A stretch of DNA of 64,000 nt from Phormidium ambiguum IAM M-71. GTDB lineage: Bacteria; Cyanobacteriota; Cyanobacteriia; Cyanobacteriales; Aerosakkonemataceae. Positions within the stretch are counted from its first letter, which is position 1, and every line of letters starts with the position of its first letter. Shown one piece after another: positions 8,343 to 16,029 of this stretch. The notes below the pieces were generated by a model that was given only the letters and a program-made list of their open reading frames with translations, was not told the origin of the DNA and ran no database searches. A program made the position numbers and the translations under genes. The stretch covers positions 144,906 through 208,905 of the forward strand of contig NZ_MRCE01000012.1 of the NCBI RefSeq assembly GCF_001904725.1, read 5' to 3'.

Positions 8343-8756
8343 TTAATTTTGTTCAATCAGAGGACAAATGACTGAATCAACCTTTTCTAATAATGTTGAT
8401 GAACCGGAAAGTAATCCTTCTAATTCTGATTTGAGAATAAGTAGTTGCTGAATTTGTTGTTCAATATCATTTACCTTATCTTGCAACTTAGTTTTAACCT
8501 GTTCGCAAGGCAAATCACCTTGGTCGTGAACTCTCAAGAATTCCCGAATTTCTAATAAAGTTAATCCCAAACTTTGGGCGCGTTTGATAAAGCTGAGGCG
8601 AGCCAAAACATCAGGAGTAAACAATCTAAATTTTCCCTCAGTTCTGCCTGATGCTTTGAGTAAACCGAGTTCTTCATAGTAGCGAATAGTTTTAATCGAT
8701 ACGCCGCTTTCTTTGGCAACTGAACCGATGAGTTTTTGCGCTTCTTGGACTAACAT
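8343..8756 (-). CDS. MerR-family metal-responsive regulator
   Basis: A 137-aa MerR-family dimer that twists overlong promoters when metal binds. Residues 8-75 form the winged HTH (GSVAKESGVSIKTIRYYEE, then LLKASGR) and about 85-118 the dimerisation helix. Only two cysteines are present: C84 (DLPCEQ, equivalent to MerR C82 or ZntR C79) and C131 (VICPLIEQN, the end of the binding loop). The first loop cysteine of CueR, ZntR and MerR is missing, so the metal cannot be read from the motif. The start is the ATG at 8756 with AGGAGAGGAAAT upstream; a longer frame to 8822 would run through promoter C. It probably controls promoters A-D, including its own. Confidence 0.9.
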   Translation of the reverse strand: MLVQEAQKLIGSVAKESGVSIKTIRYYEELGLLKASGRTEGKFRLFTPDVLARLSFIKRAQSLGLTLLEIREFLRVHDQGDLPCEQVKTKLQDKVNDIEQQIQQLLILKSELEGLLSGSSTLLEKVDSVICPLIEQN

Positions 8757-8790
8757 ACTGATTTCCTCTCCTGAACCTAACCCTAAGCAT

Positions 8791-8822
8791 AGGATAAACT
8801 CTCCGGTTAAGAGGAGAGTCAA
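8791..8822 (-). promoter_or_regulatory. MerR-type promoter C (merR autoregulation)
   Basis: On the minus strand: -35 TTGACT (8817-8822), a 20-base spacer with CTCC TCTTAACC GGAG, and a -10-like TATCCT (8791-8796). It lies 35 bases upstream of the merR ATG, which implies autoregulation. Confidence 0.85.
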
Positions 8823-8877
8823 GAGGTAGCTAGAAAAATTTTTTGATGATTAACTATTTGCTTCAGATGCTTGGAAT

Positions 8878-8935
8878 GGGCGGGTTTTGTCCAGATATTG
8901 TTTGTGAAAGCCGACAATTTTGCCTAAACCCGCCC
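8878..8935 (-). terminator. Inverted repeat after the cupredoxin gene
   Basis: GGGCGGGTTT (8878-8887) is complementary to AAACCCGCCC (8926-8935) across a 38-base loop. It lies between the stop of the cupredoxin gene (8970) and promoter C. It may end the copZ-copA transcript but lacks a clear T-tail. Confidence 0.4.
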
Positions 8936-8969
8936 CTACCATACAATATCGATGCAACTGGACATGAGA

Positions 8970-9902
8970 TCAATTATTGAAAGCTTGAGCAGCTTTTTCG
9001 TGGAACTCAGAGGTGTTGGCAGCTTGCACTTTTATAATGCCGCGAACCATATTCATGCCGCAGCTAAAAGCGTGTTCTCCCTCTTGTTTGGGAGTAAATT
9101 CGATCGTTTTTAGTTGATGCAAAGGTAAATCGGTTGCAATATCAAAATCAGGAATCAGAATTTTCTCTAAACAACTACTAGGATTTTCCCTTAAAAAGCT
9201 GAGTTGAACGGGTTTTCCTGCTTTAACTACCAGATGATTTGGTTGGTAGCCTTTGTCAACAATCACAGTTAGTTTTTGTATTTCCTGGTTAACATTTGGA
9301 TTAACTTGCATAGTTGTAGTTTCCTTGACTGTTTCATGCTGATTTGGGGAAATCAATGGTGTAGTTGATTCACTTTGTTGATCTTCGGCAATGATTTCGC
9401 CACGAAACATATTCATGCCACAGGTAAAGACATAATTTCCCGCTTTTTTTGGTGTAAATTCTACAGAAGTAACAACATTAATTGGCAAATCTGCGGCAAT
9501 ATGAAAATCTGGAATTAATACTTGTTCCAAACAACTACTAGGATCTAAGCGATGAAAATTAAGACGCACAGGTTGACCTGATTGGACAACAATCCGACTG
9601 GGTTCGTAACCGCCATCAACGGTGATAGTTACTTCTTGAATTCCTCCAGTTGCAGTTGCTTTTTTCGACTGGGGTTTACTGAGGAGAAACCACCAAAGTT
9701 CTAAACCAATTAATCCGAGTCCAGCCAGAGTCACTAAAACTTTGTTACTTAAGGGTTGTTCAATGGGACGAAATTGATTTGTTTGCTCTGTTTTAGTTGG
9801 GTGTGTTTCATGGGTATTTTGTGCGATCGCTTCTCCAGTTCCCATTCCTAACACAATCCCTAAACTAGCAATTCCACCGATGATTTTGGTTCTGTTCAAC
9901 AT
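8970..9902 (-). CDS. Membrane-anchored tandem cupredoxin-like protein
   Basis: A 310-aa exported protein with two copies of one cupredoxin-like domain. It starts with a signal-like segment (1-28) and a second hydrophobic segment (52-74). Domain 1 (about 88-172) has C124, C161, M163 and M165; domain 2 (about 208-292) has C244, C281, M283 and M285. Each key residue is repeated at exactly 120 residues. The motif PSSCLE...CGMNM(F/V)RG suits Cu(I)/Cu(II) binding by Cys and Met. It probably binds copper outside the cytoplasmic membrane, next to the CopA exporter. AGGAG precedes the start. It lies downstream of copA and a 30-aa membrane peptide. Confidence 0.85.
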   Translation of the reverse strand: MLNRTKIIGGIASLGIVLGMGTGEAIAQNTHETHPTKTEQTNQFRPIEQPLSNKVLVTLAGLGLIGLELWWFLLSKPQSKKATATGGIQEVTITVDGGYEPSRIVVQSGQPVRLNFHRLDPSSCLEQVLIPDFHIAADLPINVVTSVEFTPKKAGNYVFTCGMNMFRGEIIAEDQQSESTTPLISPNQHETVKETTTMQVNPNVNQEIQKLTVIVDKGYQPNHLVVKAGKPVQLSFLRENPSSCLEKILIPDFDIATDLPLHQLKTIEFTPKQEGEHAFSCGMNMVRGIIKVQAANTSEFHEKAAQAFNN

Positions 9903-9950
9903 TTGAAAAACTCCTAAAAATTACAAGCGATAACTTAAGTTCGAGTAGAT

Positions 9951-9989
9951 TAGCGGGTTAAATAAATTGGGTATAAGTTAAACCCGCTA
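9951..9989 (+). terminator. Inverted repeat between the small peptide and cupredoxin genes
   Basis: TAGCGGGTT (9951-9959) pairs with AACCCGCTA (9981-9989); a TTTCTTTTTT run follows on the plus strand. No plus-strand gene ends here, so it may be a processing or attenuation hairpin within the minus-strand transcript instead. Confidence 0.4.
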
Positions 9990-10023
9990 TTTCTTTTTTC
10001 CTTCATTTAAACCGACAAGTCGA

Positions 10024-10116
10024 TTAAGTTAAAAACCCTACAATCGAACCGGAAATTACTCCAATCAGAAAACCAAATCCTACTAATGTTGCCCAAAATT
10101 TTTGTTTATTACTCAT
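10024..10116 (-). CDS. 30-aa single-pass membrane peptide downstream of copA
   Basis: A short frame below usual length cut-offs. It begins MSNKQKFWATLVGFGFLIGV and continues hydrophobic, rich in Gly and Ser, to a TAA at 10024-10026. It would form one membrane helix with a basic N-terminus. GAGGTAA lies about 6 bases upstream of the ATG. It starts 15 bases after the copA stop, so the spacing is that of an operon partner. A role as a small subunit or regulator of the copper ATPase is inference. Confidence 0.65.
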   Translation of the reverse strand: MSNKQKFWATLVGFGFLIGVISGSIVGFLT

Positions 10117-10130
10117 GATGATTACCTCAA

Positions 10131-12392
10131 TTAAGCTAATAATTTGGGTCGGAAATTACGCAGACGCAACGCATTTGTTACTACAGAAACTGAACTAAAT
10201 GCCATTGCTGCTCCGGCAATAATCGGACTGAGAAGCCATCCGAAAAAGGGGAAGAGTATACCTGCTGCGATCGGAATTCCTGCTACGTTGTAAATAAAGG
10301 CGAAAAACAAATTTTGTTTGATGTTTTGCATTGTGGAACGAGATAATTGAATCGCAGTAACAATGCCGTGTAAATCACCAGAAATTAGCGTAATGTCACT
10401 AGCAGCGATCGCAACATCTGTCCCAGTACCAATTGCCATTCCTACATCTGCTTGAGCTAATGCAGGCGCATCATTAATACCATCTCCCACCATTGCCACA
10501 ATTTTTCCTTCTTCTTGAAGATTGGCAACTTGCGCGGCTTTTTGTTCGGGACGAACTTCTGCAATTACTCTTTTGATTCCAACTTCTCTCGCTATTACTT
10601 CAGCCGTGCGACGGTTATCACCTGTTAACATTACCACTTCTAATCCCATCTTTTGTAAGATGCGAATTGCGTTGGCAGAAGAAGGTTTTACGGCATCTGC
10701 GATCGCCATCATACCTTCCACTTTCCCATCAACTGCTAACCAAACAACCGTTTTACCAAGGTATTCCAATCGCTCCCAATCTTGTTCTAATTTATGGGTA
10801 TCAATTCCCAATTCTTTCATCCAGCGATGCGTACCAATTTGTACCCATTTATCGGAAACATAGCCTTGTACACCGCTACCTGCGATCGCTTCAAATTGTT
10901 GAGTATCTGTTAATTCTACACCTTGCGATTGAGCATATTGGACAACTGCTTCGGCTAAAGGATGCTCAGAATTACGTTCCACAGATGCAGCTAACTGTAA
11001 TAGTTTGAATTCGTTTTGATTAGCTGTGCCGTCAACAGTTAAAAAATGAGTGACTGTGGGTTTTCCTTGGGTAATTGTGCCTGTTTTATCGAGAACGATC
11101 GCTTGGATTTTATGAGCCAATTCCAAGCTTTCTGCACCTTTAATTAAAATGCCGTTTTCTGCGCCTTTTCCAGTTCCCACCATGATCGAAGTTGGTGTTG
11201 CTAAACCTAAAGCACAAGGACAAGCGATAATCAAAACACCTACGGTAGTAATTAATGCCATCGTCACATTTCCCATGAGGTTATACCAGATGATGAAAGT
11301 AGCGATCGCAATTGCAATTACCGCCGGAACAAACCATCCAGTTACTTGGTCAGCTAATCTTTGAATCGGTGCTTTAGAACCTTGTGCTTGCTGAACTAAT
11401 TGCACAATTTGAGCCAAGAAAGTATCTTTGCCAACTCGCGTAGCGCGGAATTTAAAGCTACCTGTTTTGTTAATTGTCGCTCCAATTACTTCATCGCCTG
11501 ATTTCTTTTTTACAGGTAAACTTTCCCCTGTCACCATTGCTTCATCTATGGTTGAAGAACCATCAACAATCTCACCATCTACGGGAATTTTTTCCCCTGG
11601 ACGCACGAGAATTATATCGCCCAAAATTACTTCCGCAATCGGAACATCTACCTCTTTTCCATTACGAATTACTCTTGCGGTTTTCGCTTGCAATCCCATC
11701 AGTTTGCGAATTGCTTCTGAGGTTTGTCCTTTGGCGCGATTCTCCAACAATTTCCCCAACAGAATTAAGGTAATAATTACAGCAGCCGCTTCATAATACA
11801 CATCTGCTGTTAATCCTTGATTGGTAAAAAAGCTGGGGAATAGAGTAGCAAAAATGGAATAGAAAAAAGCCGCACCTGTGCCAACTGCAACTAAAGTATC
11901 CATTGTCGCTGCATGGCGCTTTAAGGCTTTCCAAGCATTAATATAAAAGCTACGACCGCACCAAAATTGTACGGGTGTAGTTAATATTAATTGCAGCCAA
12001 GGATTGTGTAACCACATTGGGATGAAAGGAATAGATAATCCTGTCATCATTGGCAGAGAACCAATTACTAAAATGGCGCTGACTAAGCCACCAAATATAA
12101 CTTTGTTGCGTAATTGTCGAGTTTCTGCCTGTCTTTCTTGTTGTTCGACATCATCATTTCTATTCAACAAATCATCGGATTTTATGGGTTGAGCAACATA
12201 TCCAGCCGCATCAACTGCTTCTTGAATTGCGTCTAAATTGGTTTGTTGCGGGTTATATTTAACTGTTGCTTGTTCTGCACCAAAGTTGACGTTACAAGCT
12301 TCTACACCAGGGACAGAAAGAATCGCATTTTCGATCGCATTTGCACAAGAAGCACAACTCATCCCTCGCAGTTTCAAATTTGCGTTTTCCAT
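10131..12392 (-). CDS. copA: Cu(I)-exporting P1B-type ATPase CopA
   Basis: A 753-aa copper-translocating ATPase. There is one N-terminal HMA domain (GMSCASC, residues 10-16), the CPC motif in TM6 (391-393), the phosphorylated Asp in DKTGT (D435), the HP motif (H477), and [16 protein letters not shown] in the P-domain. The last two helices carry YN (FIYNVAGIP) and the MAFSSVSVV segment, the signature of Cu(I) P1B-1 pumps, so Zn/Cd and Co types are excluded. copZ lies 31 bases upstream and a 30-aa membrane peptide directly downstream. The likely promoter is D, in front of copZ. Whether it serves detoxification or delivery to thylakoids cannot be told from sequence; the regulon favours detoxification. 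Confidence 0.96.
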   Translation of the reverse strand: MENANLKLRGMSCASCANAIENAILSVPGVEACNVNFGAEQATVKYNPQQTNLDAIQEAVDAAGYVAQPIKSDDLLNRNDDVEQQERQAETRQLRNKVIFGGLVSAILVIGSLPMMTGLSIPFIPMWLHNPWLQLILTTPVQFWCGRSFYINAWKALKRHAATMDTLVAVGTGAAFFYSIFATLFPSFFTNQGLTADVYYEAAAVIITLILLGKLLENRAKGQTSEAIRKLMGLQAKTARVIRNGKEVDVPIAEVILGDIILVRPGEKIPVDGEIVDGSSTIDEAMVTGESLPVKKKSGDEVIGATINKTGSFKFRATRVGKDTFLAQIVQLVQQAQGSKAPIQRLADQVTGWFVPAVIAIAIATFIIWYNLMGNVTMALITTVGVLIIACPCALGLATPTSIMVGTGKGAENGILIKGAESLELAHKIQAIVLDKTGTITQGKPTVTHFLTVDGTANQNEFKLLQLAASVERNSEHPLAEAVVQYAQSQGVELTDTQQFEAIAGSGVQGYVSDKWVQIGTHRWMKELGIDTHKLEQDWERLEYLGKTVVWLAVDGKVEGMMAIADAVKPSSANAIRILQKMGLEVVMLTGDNRRTAEVIAREVGIKRVIAEVRPEQKAAQVANLQEEGKIVAMVGDGINDAPALAQADVGMAIGTGTDVAIAASDITLISGDLHGIVTAIQLSRSTMQNIKQNLFFAFIYNVAGIPIAAGILFPFFGWLLSPIIAGAAMAFSSVSVVTNALRLRNFRPKLLA

Positions 12393-12423
12393 TACCTTAC
12401 CTCCTAATTTTTTTCCCTAAATT

Positions 12424-12624
12424 TTAGTGACAGGCAACTGTATAACCAGCAGATTTAATTGCCTCTGTCACAACGGTTTCTGATACTTGCGTTTCGATAT
12501 TGACCAGCTTGGTTTTTGGATCTGCCTGAACGGTTGCAGCTGGATCGATCGCTTTAATAGCTTTGGTAATGGTTTCTCCGCAAGCTGAACAAGCCATGTT
12601 CGGAACTTTTAGTTGTAGTGTCAT
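12424..12624 (-). CDS. copZ: Copper chaperone CopZ (HMA domain)
   Basis: A 66-aa single HMA domain with MACSAC (C12, C15) in the metal loop, a variant of GMxCxxC with Asn for Gly. It hands Cu(I) to the CopA N-terminal domain or to the regulator in the cytosol. It is the first gene after promoter D and lies 31 bases from copA. An A/G-rich AAAGGAAAAATT lies upstream of the ATG. Confidence 0.93.
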   Translation of the reverse strand: MTLQLKVPNMACSACGETITKAIKAIDPAATVQADPKTKLVNIETQVSETVVTEAIKSAGYTVACH

Positions 12625-12660
12625 GATTTAATTTTTCCTTTCTTTTGAGGTGTTAATCCT

Positions 12661-12692
12661 ATCTTGAACTGTCCAGTCAACTAGAGAGTCAA
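12661..12692 (-). promoter_or_regulatory. MerR-type promoter D (copZ-copA)
   Basis: On the minus strand: -35 TTGACT (12687-12692), a 20-base spacer with CTCT AGTTGACT GGAC, and -10 CAAGAT (12661-12666). The dyad half-sites each differ by one base from sites A-C. It lies 37 bases upstream of the copZ start. Confidence 0.85.
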
Positions 12693-12821
12693 GGGGTAAA
12701 GGAAAAAATTTTTGCGGATCTCTAAAAACGATAACTGGACAGCTGGAACAAAAGTTCCACTGCCATATTTGATGAGCTATAAAGGATTGCAGCAATTTTG
12801 ATGTAAATACTAACCTTGGTA

Positions 12822-12856
12822 GAAAAGCTGGGCAATCAAACCTTACCCAGCTTTTC
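12822..12856. terminator. Terminator hairpin after the copper-storage gene
   Basis: GAAAAGCTGGG (12822-12832) pairs with CCCAGCTTTTC (12846-12856), an 11-bp perfect stem. TTTT follows on the plus strand. It lies just past the stop of the minus-strand csp gene. Confidence 0.7.
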
Positions 12857-12867
12857 TTTTGAGCTAT

Positions 12868-13197
12868 TTAAGCTACACCTGCAACACTAACAATCTTGCG
12901 GTATTCTTCAGCGGCTACCCGACAAGCCTGAGCGCATTTCTGGCAATGTTCGGATTCGTGCTTTTCACATTCTTTGGCGCAGGCTTCGCAGATTTCTATA
13001 CAGGATTTAACAATTTGGGGGATGAAGCGCGAACCACGACTCATGTAAGCAGCAGAATTCCAGCAAATTTGCGCGCAATCTATGCAGAGACGGGCGCATT
13101 CAGGCATACTACCCAAACAAGAATCGGCACAGTGTTCGCATTCGTATGCACAGCGAACCGCAATATCTATACTGGATTGAGAAATTTTGTGAGCCAT
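12868..13197 (-). CDS. csp: Cys-rich four-helix copper storage protein (Csp / DUF326)
   Basis: A 109-aa cytosolic protein with about 15 cysteines in CxxxC and CxxC spacings along predicted helices (RCAYECEHCADSC, CARLCIDCAQIC, CIEICEACAKEC, CQKCAQAC). This is the pattern of Csp3-type four-helix bundles that store many Cu(I) ions in the core. There is no signal peptide, so it would store copper inside the cell. The start is the ATG at 13197 with AAAGGAGAG upstream; twelve extra in-frame codons to 13233 lack support. It lies near the copper regulon but has no MerR-type promoter. Confidence 0.88.
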   Translation of the reverse strand: MAHKISQSSIDIAVRCAYECEHCADSCLGSMPECARLCIDCAQICWNSAAYMSRGSRFIPQIVKSCIEICEACAKECEKHESEHCQKCAQACRVAAEEYRKIVSVAGVA

Positions 13198-13434
13198 TAA
13201 AACTCTCCTTTGGAAATGAACTTTCGCTTTCACTCTAAAAACTGACTAATATGTGTGCTTCTTTCTCAAGGTATGGATGTAATTTATTTCTAATTAAGTA
13301 TGAGGAATTCATCCAAATTTCATTTCTCTATGTATTTAGTTTTGGTTAATACAACAAGTCGATCTCGATTTTATCGGCGAAAATCTAGTATAGATAATTC
13401 GATCGCAATAATTGACCGAATAAATTAGACTAAC

Positions 13435-13502
13435 CCCACCCCTTAATCCCCTCCCCGTACACGGGGAGGGGAGACAAAGCGCAGCTTTGGCAGGGGTGGG
13501 GT
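13435..13502. repeat. CCCCACCCC repeat with nested hairpins
   Basis: CCCCACCCC (13435-13443) and GGGGTGGGG (13494-13502) enclose the CCCCTCCCC/GGGGAGGGG hairpin (13449-13472) and AAAGCGCAGCTTT. TGCTTTTTT follows on the plus strand. Related hairpins occur at 2955, 14823, 14955 and 53126. Otherwise the 342-bp gap 13198-13539 shows nothing. Confidence 0.7.
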
Positions 13503-13539
13503 GCTTTTTTAATAAGTGATTATCCGGGGAAATTGAGCT

Positions 13540-14034
13540 TTAAAGTTGTAGAGATCGATCGCACAATGCAAAAGTAAACAATGCTGCTGCTATCAGTGCT
13601 GCGACTGTGCGAATATGATTCCAAAACGTCCAATCAGTAAGATATCTAGCCCAGAGATTAGCACCATCAATGCTGTCTGGTTTAACATTTGCCAAGGCAT
13701 CATTGAGTGGTACATTAAAGGCGATCGTCACTAAAACACTACCAATCAAATACAGCAAACTACCAACGAGTAAGTAAACAGCACCAGGTTGTTGCCATTT
13801 TAATAGTGAGAAAATAGCTAAAAGAATGCAAGCCACAGCCGTTCCAAAAAGCGCCACCATGAATAACGGATTAATTGCACAGATATTAATTGATTGCATG
13901 GCAGCAATACCCGATTTCGGCTGAAGTCGGCTCAGGGCATTCATTACGAAGGTTGAGAAAGCAAAGAAAACTCCTGCTATTAAGCCACAACCCAACGCAC
14001 AGAACAACTTCAATGCAAAATAATCTTGTAGCAT
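13540..14034 (-). CDS. DUF1772 (anthrone oxygenase-like) membrane protein
   Basis: A 164-aa integral membrane protein with four hydrophobic helices and the family features FSTFVMNALSRL near the N-terminus and TDWTFWNHIRTVAALIAA near the C-terminus. Members are often annotated anthrone-oxygenase-like; activity is unproven in bacteria. The ATG at 14034 has GGAGGG seven bases upstream. The preceding azoreductase gene stops five bases before it, so the two are an operon and probably coupled. Confidence 0.8.
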   Translation of the reverse strand: MLQDYFALKLFCALGCGLIAGVFFAFSTFVMNALSRLQPKSGIAAMQSINICAINPLFMVALFGTAVACILLAIFSLLKWQQPGAVYLLVGSLLYLIGSVLVTIAFNVPLNDALANVKPDSIDGANLWARYLTDWTFWNHIRTVAALIAAALFTFALCDRSLQL

Positions 14035-14038
14035 TGGC

Positions 14039-14671
14039 TTACCCTCCAACTAGTTGCACAATTTGGGTACGCGCTTTGGCGATCGAATCTGCTAATTTTT
14101 GCCCCCCATACTCATCATTTTCTACATGAATAAAGGTGATATCTGTGATTCCTATAAACCCAAAGACAGTAACAAGATAGGGATCGTGATGATTCATTTT
14201 CTCGTAACGTCCACCAGGTTGAAAGCCTGAATCACCCCGCGCTTCGATGATAAACATTTTCTTACCTTGTACAAGCGGTTTATAAGCATTAGCAGAATTA
14301 TCTGGTTCAAAAGCAACGGTGCGTCCGACTCGCACGATTTGGTCAATGTAAGCCTTAAATGCACTAGGAACGCTGAAATTATACATGGGAACGCCAATGA
14401 CGTAGATATCAGCCGCTAGAAATTCGTCCACTAGGCGATCGCTAATCCTAATAGCTTCCCACAATTCGGGCGTGCGTTGTTCGGGGGGCATGAAAGCGGC
14501 TGCAATCCAAGGTTCATCGACGTGGGGAACTGGATTGCGTCCTACATCTCGGTAGGTAACGATATCACCAGGATTAGCTTGTTTCCATTGTTCCACAAAC
14601 TCTCTAGTTAGACGGCGAGAGTGCGACCTTTCACCACGCGGACTAGAATCAATGTGCAATAGATGTGCCAT
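14039..14671 (-). CDS. azoR: FMN-dependent NADH:quinone/azo oxidoreductase
   Basis: A 210-aa flavodoxin-fold enzyme of the AzoR family, reducing quinones and azo compounds by two-electron transfer from NAD(P)H. Visible motifs are HIDSSPRGERSHSRRLTREF (FMN phosphate binding) and GVPMYNFSVPSAFKAYIDQ (isoalloxazine contact). The start is the ATG at 14671 after GGAGGGGG. It is followed at once by the DUF1772 gene. An AraC-type regulator is divergent across a repeat-filled 409-bp gap, which suggests induction by an electrophile or quinone. Confidence 0.9.
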   Translation of the reverse strand: MAHLLHIDSSPRGERSHSRRLTREFVEQWKQANPGDIVTYRDVGRNPVPHVDEPWIAAAFMPPEQRTPELWEAIRISDRLVDEFLAADIYVIGVPMYNFSVPSAFKAYIDQIVRVGRTVAFEPDNSANAYKPLVQGKKMFIIEARGDSGFQPGGRYEKMNHHDPYLVTVFGFIGITDITFIHVENDEYGGQKLADSIAKARTQIVQLVGG

Positions 14672-14804
14672 AGTTCCCCCTCCAATCAATTACTCTTTCA
14701 GCTTAGGGAAGTAATCCAGAGCAAACTATCTGATTCTTGTGCAACTATCAAAATCTTGCGGTGAGATTGGGTTCGGCTAATTCAGTTATGTTTTCCACAG
14801 TCAT

Positions 14805-14896
14805 TAAACCCCACCCCTTAATCCCCTCCTCGTGTACGGGGAGGGGAGACAAAGATCCAAAACCCTGTAGAGACGTTGCTGGCAAAGTCTCTACAG
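14805..14896. repeat. CCCCACCCC repeat followed by a GTAGAGAC hairpin
   Basis: AACCCCACCCCTTAATCCCC repeats the start of the element at 13435, with a hairpin at 14823-14846. It is followed by CTGTAGAGAC (14865-14874) paired with GTCTCTACAG (14887-14896). GTAGAGAC hairpins recur at 39129 and 62856. It lies in the azoR-araC divergent region. Confidence 0.6.
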
Positions 14897-14919
14897 TATG
14901 GAATCGACTTTTTGCTGTT

Positions 14920-15022
14920 TACCAATTCTCTATGATAAATGCGCTTAATCATTGCCCCTCCCCGTAGACGGGGAGGGGTTTGGGGTGGGGTTAATTAAGC
15001 GCAATTTTACAGAGAATTGGTA
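14920..15022. repeat. MITE-like element family 1, copy 3
   Basis: A 103-bp element with TACCAATTCTCT (14920-14931) and AGAGAATTGGTA (15011-15022) as ends. Inner arms are ATGCGCTTAAT and ATTAAGCGCAATTTT, and the core hairpin is at 14955-14978. Relative to copy 2 the core is inverted. It sits in front of the araC-type gene. Confidence 0.88.
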
Positions 15023-15080
15023 TTAGTTCACACCTTCTCAAAATGAATACAATCGAAGCTATACGCATTGGGAAAGCATT

Positions 15081-15956
15081 ATGAAAAATCTCCCTACCCA
15101 TCAAGTTGAAACAGAAAACTTGCCCATCTTGTCAAGTCAAGCTCACGGTTGGGAAAATATTTTAGTTGAACAATTCCAACATCCTCCAGGGGAAGCAAGT
15201 TGTCATTACAGTAATGAACACACGGTTTGTATGTCTTTAGTATCCCGTCCGATGCGCTTGTTGCAAATTCGAGATGGCAAAACTTATAGTGGACTTTACG
15301 GGAAAGGAGATATTTCAATTACGCCTGCAAAAGTGCCGTTTTTTGCTCGTTGGGAAGAAGAAGATAATTATTTGCAAATTCGGATTACTTCTCGTTTTAT
15401 TCAGCAAGTTGCTAAAGAAGCGTTGGCGATGAATTCGGAACATTTGGAATTACTTCCTGAATTTAAGATCCGCGATCCGCAACTTGAGGCGATCGGTATG
15501 ATGTTACTTACTGAACTAAAACAAGAAAATACGAGTAGTAAGCTTTATATTGAATCTTTAGCAAATGTTTTGGCGGTGCATTTACTCCGCAATTATGCCA
15601 CTACTAAACCTCAACTGACAATTTATCAAGGGGGATTAAGAGAGCGTCAACTTTTGCCTGTTTTGGATTACATTAACGACAATTTAGATCGAGATATCAC
15701 GCTGGCTGATTTGGCGGCTTTGTTGGGAATGAGTCAATTTCATTTTAGTAATCAATTCAAATTGGCGATCGGTACGACTCCTTATCAATATTTGCTTCAA
15801 CAAAGAATCGAACGCGCCAAGCAGTTGTTGAAAAAAAGCGATCGATCTATTACAGATATTGCTTTGATGTGTGGATTTAATAGCCACAGTCATTTAAGTA
15901 AACAATTTCGACAACTTACAGGTATGACACCAAAAACTTATCGAATACATTCATAA
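15081..15956 (+). CDS. AraC-family transcriptional regulator
   Basis: A 291-aa protein with an N-terminal sensor region (about 1-180, not assigned) and a C-terminal double HTH (about 190-291: DITLADLAALLGMSQFHFSN and SITDIALMCGFNSHSHLSKQ, then TGMTPKTYR). It is divergent from azoR-DUF1772 and is the obvious candidate regulator of that pair. There is no strong ribosome site before the ATG. Confidence 0.88.
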   Translation: MKNLPTHQVETENLPILSSQAHGWENILVEQFQHPPGEASCHYSNEHTVCMSLVSRPMRLLQIRDGKTYSGLYGKGDISITPAKVPFFARWEEEDNYLQIRITSRFIQQVAKEALAMNSEHLELLPEFKIRDPQLEAIGMMLLTELKQENTSSKLYIESLANVLAVHLLRNYATTKPQLTIYQGGLRERQLLPVLDYINDNLDRDITLADLAALLGMSQFHFSNQFKLAIGTTPYQYLLQQRIERAKQLLKKSDRSITDIALMCGFNSHSHLSKQFRQLTGMTPKTYRIHS

Positions 15957-16029
15957 TTACTAAAAGATTGCCATTTTGTATTATATATACTACAATAGTC
16001 AAAATGAGGACTATTAGGAGTAATTTTGC

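Noticed and set aside
11428..11796. Long plus-strand frames inside copA
   Set aside because: They are antisense shadows of a clearly coding gene, without ribosome sites or family motifs.
13198..13280. Fifth MerR-type promoter in front of the copper-storage gene
   Set aside because: No TTGAYT with a 20-base spacer and CTCC-N8-GGAG dyad is present.
14737..14967. Plus-strand frame upstream of the AraC gene
   Set aside because: It consists of repeat hairpins and part of a MITE-like element.
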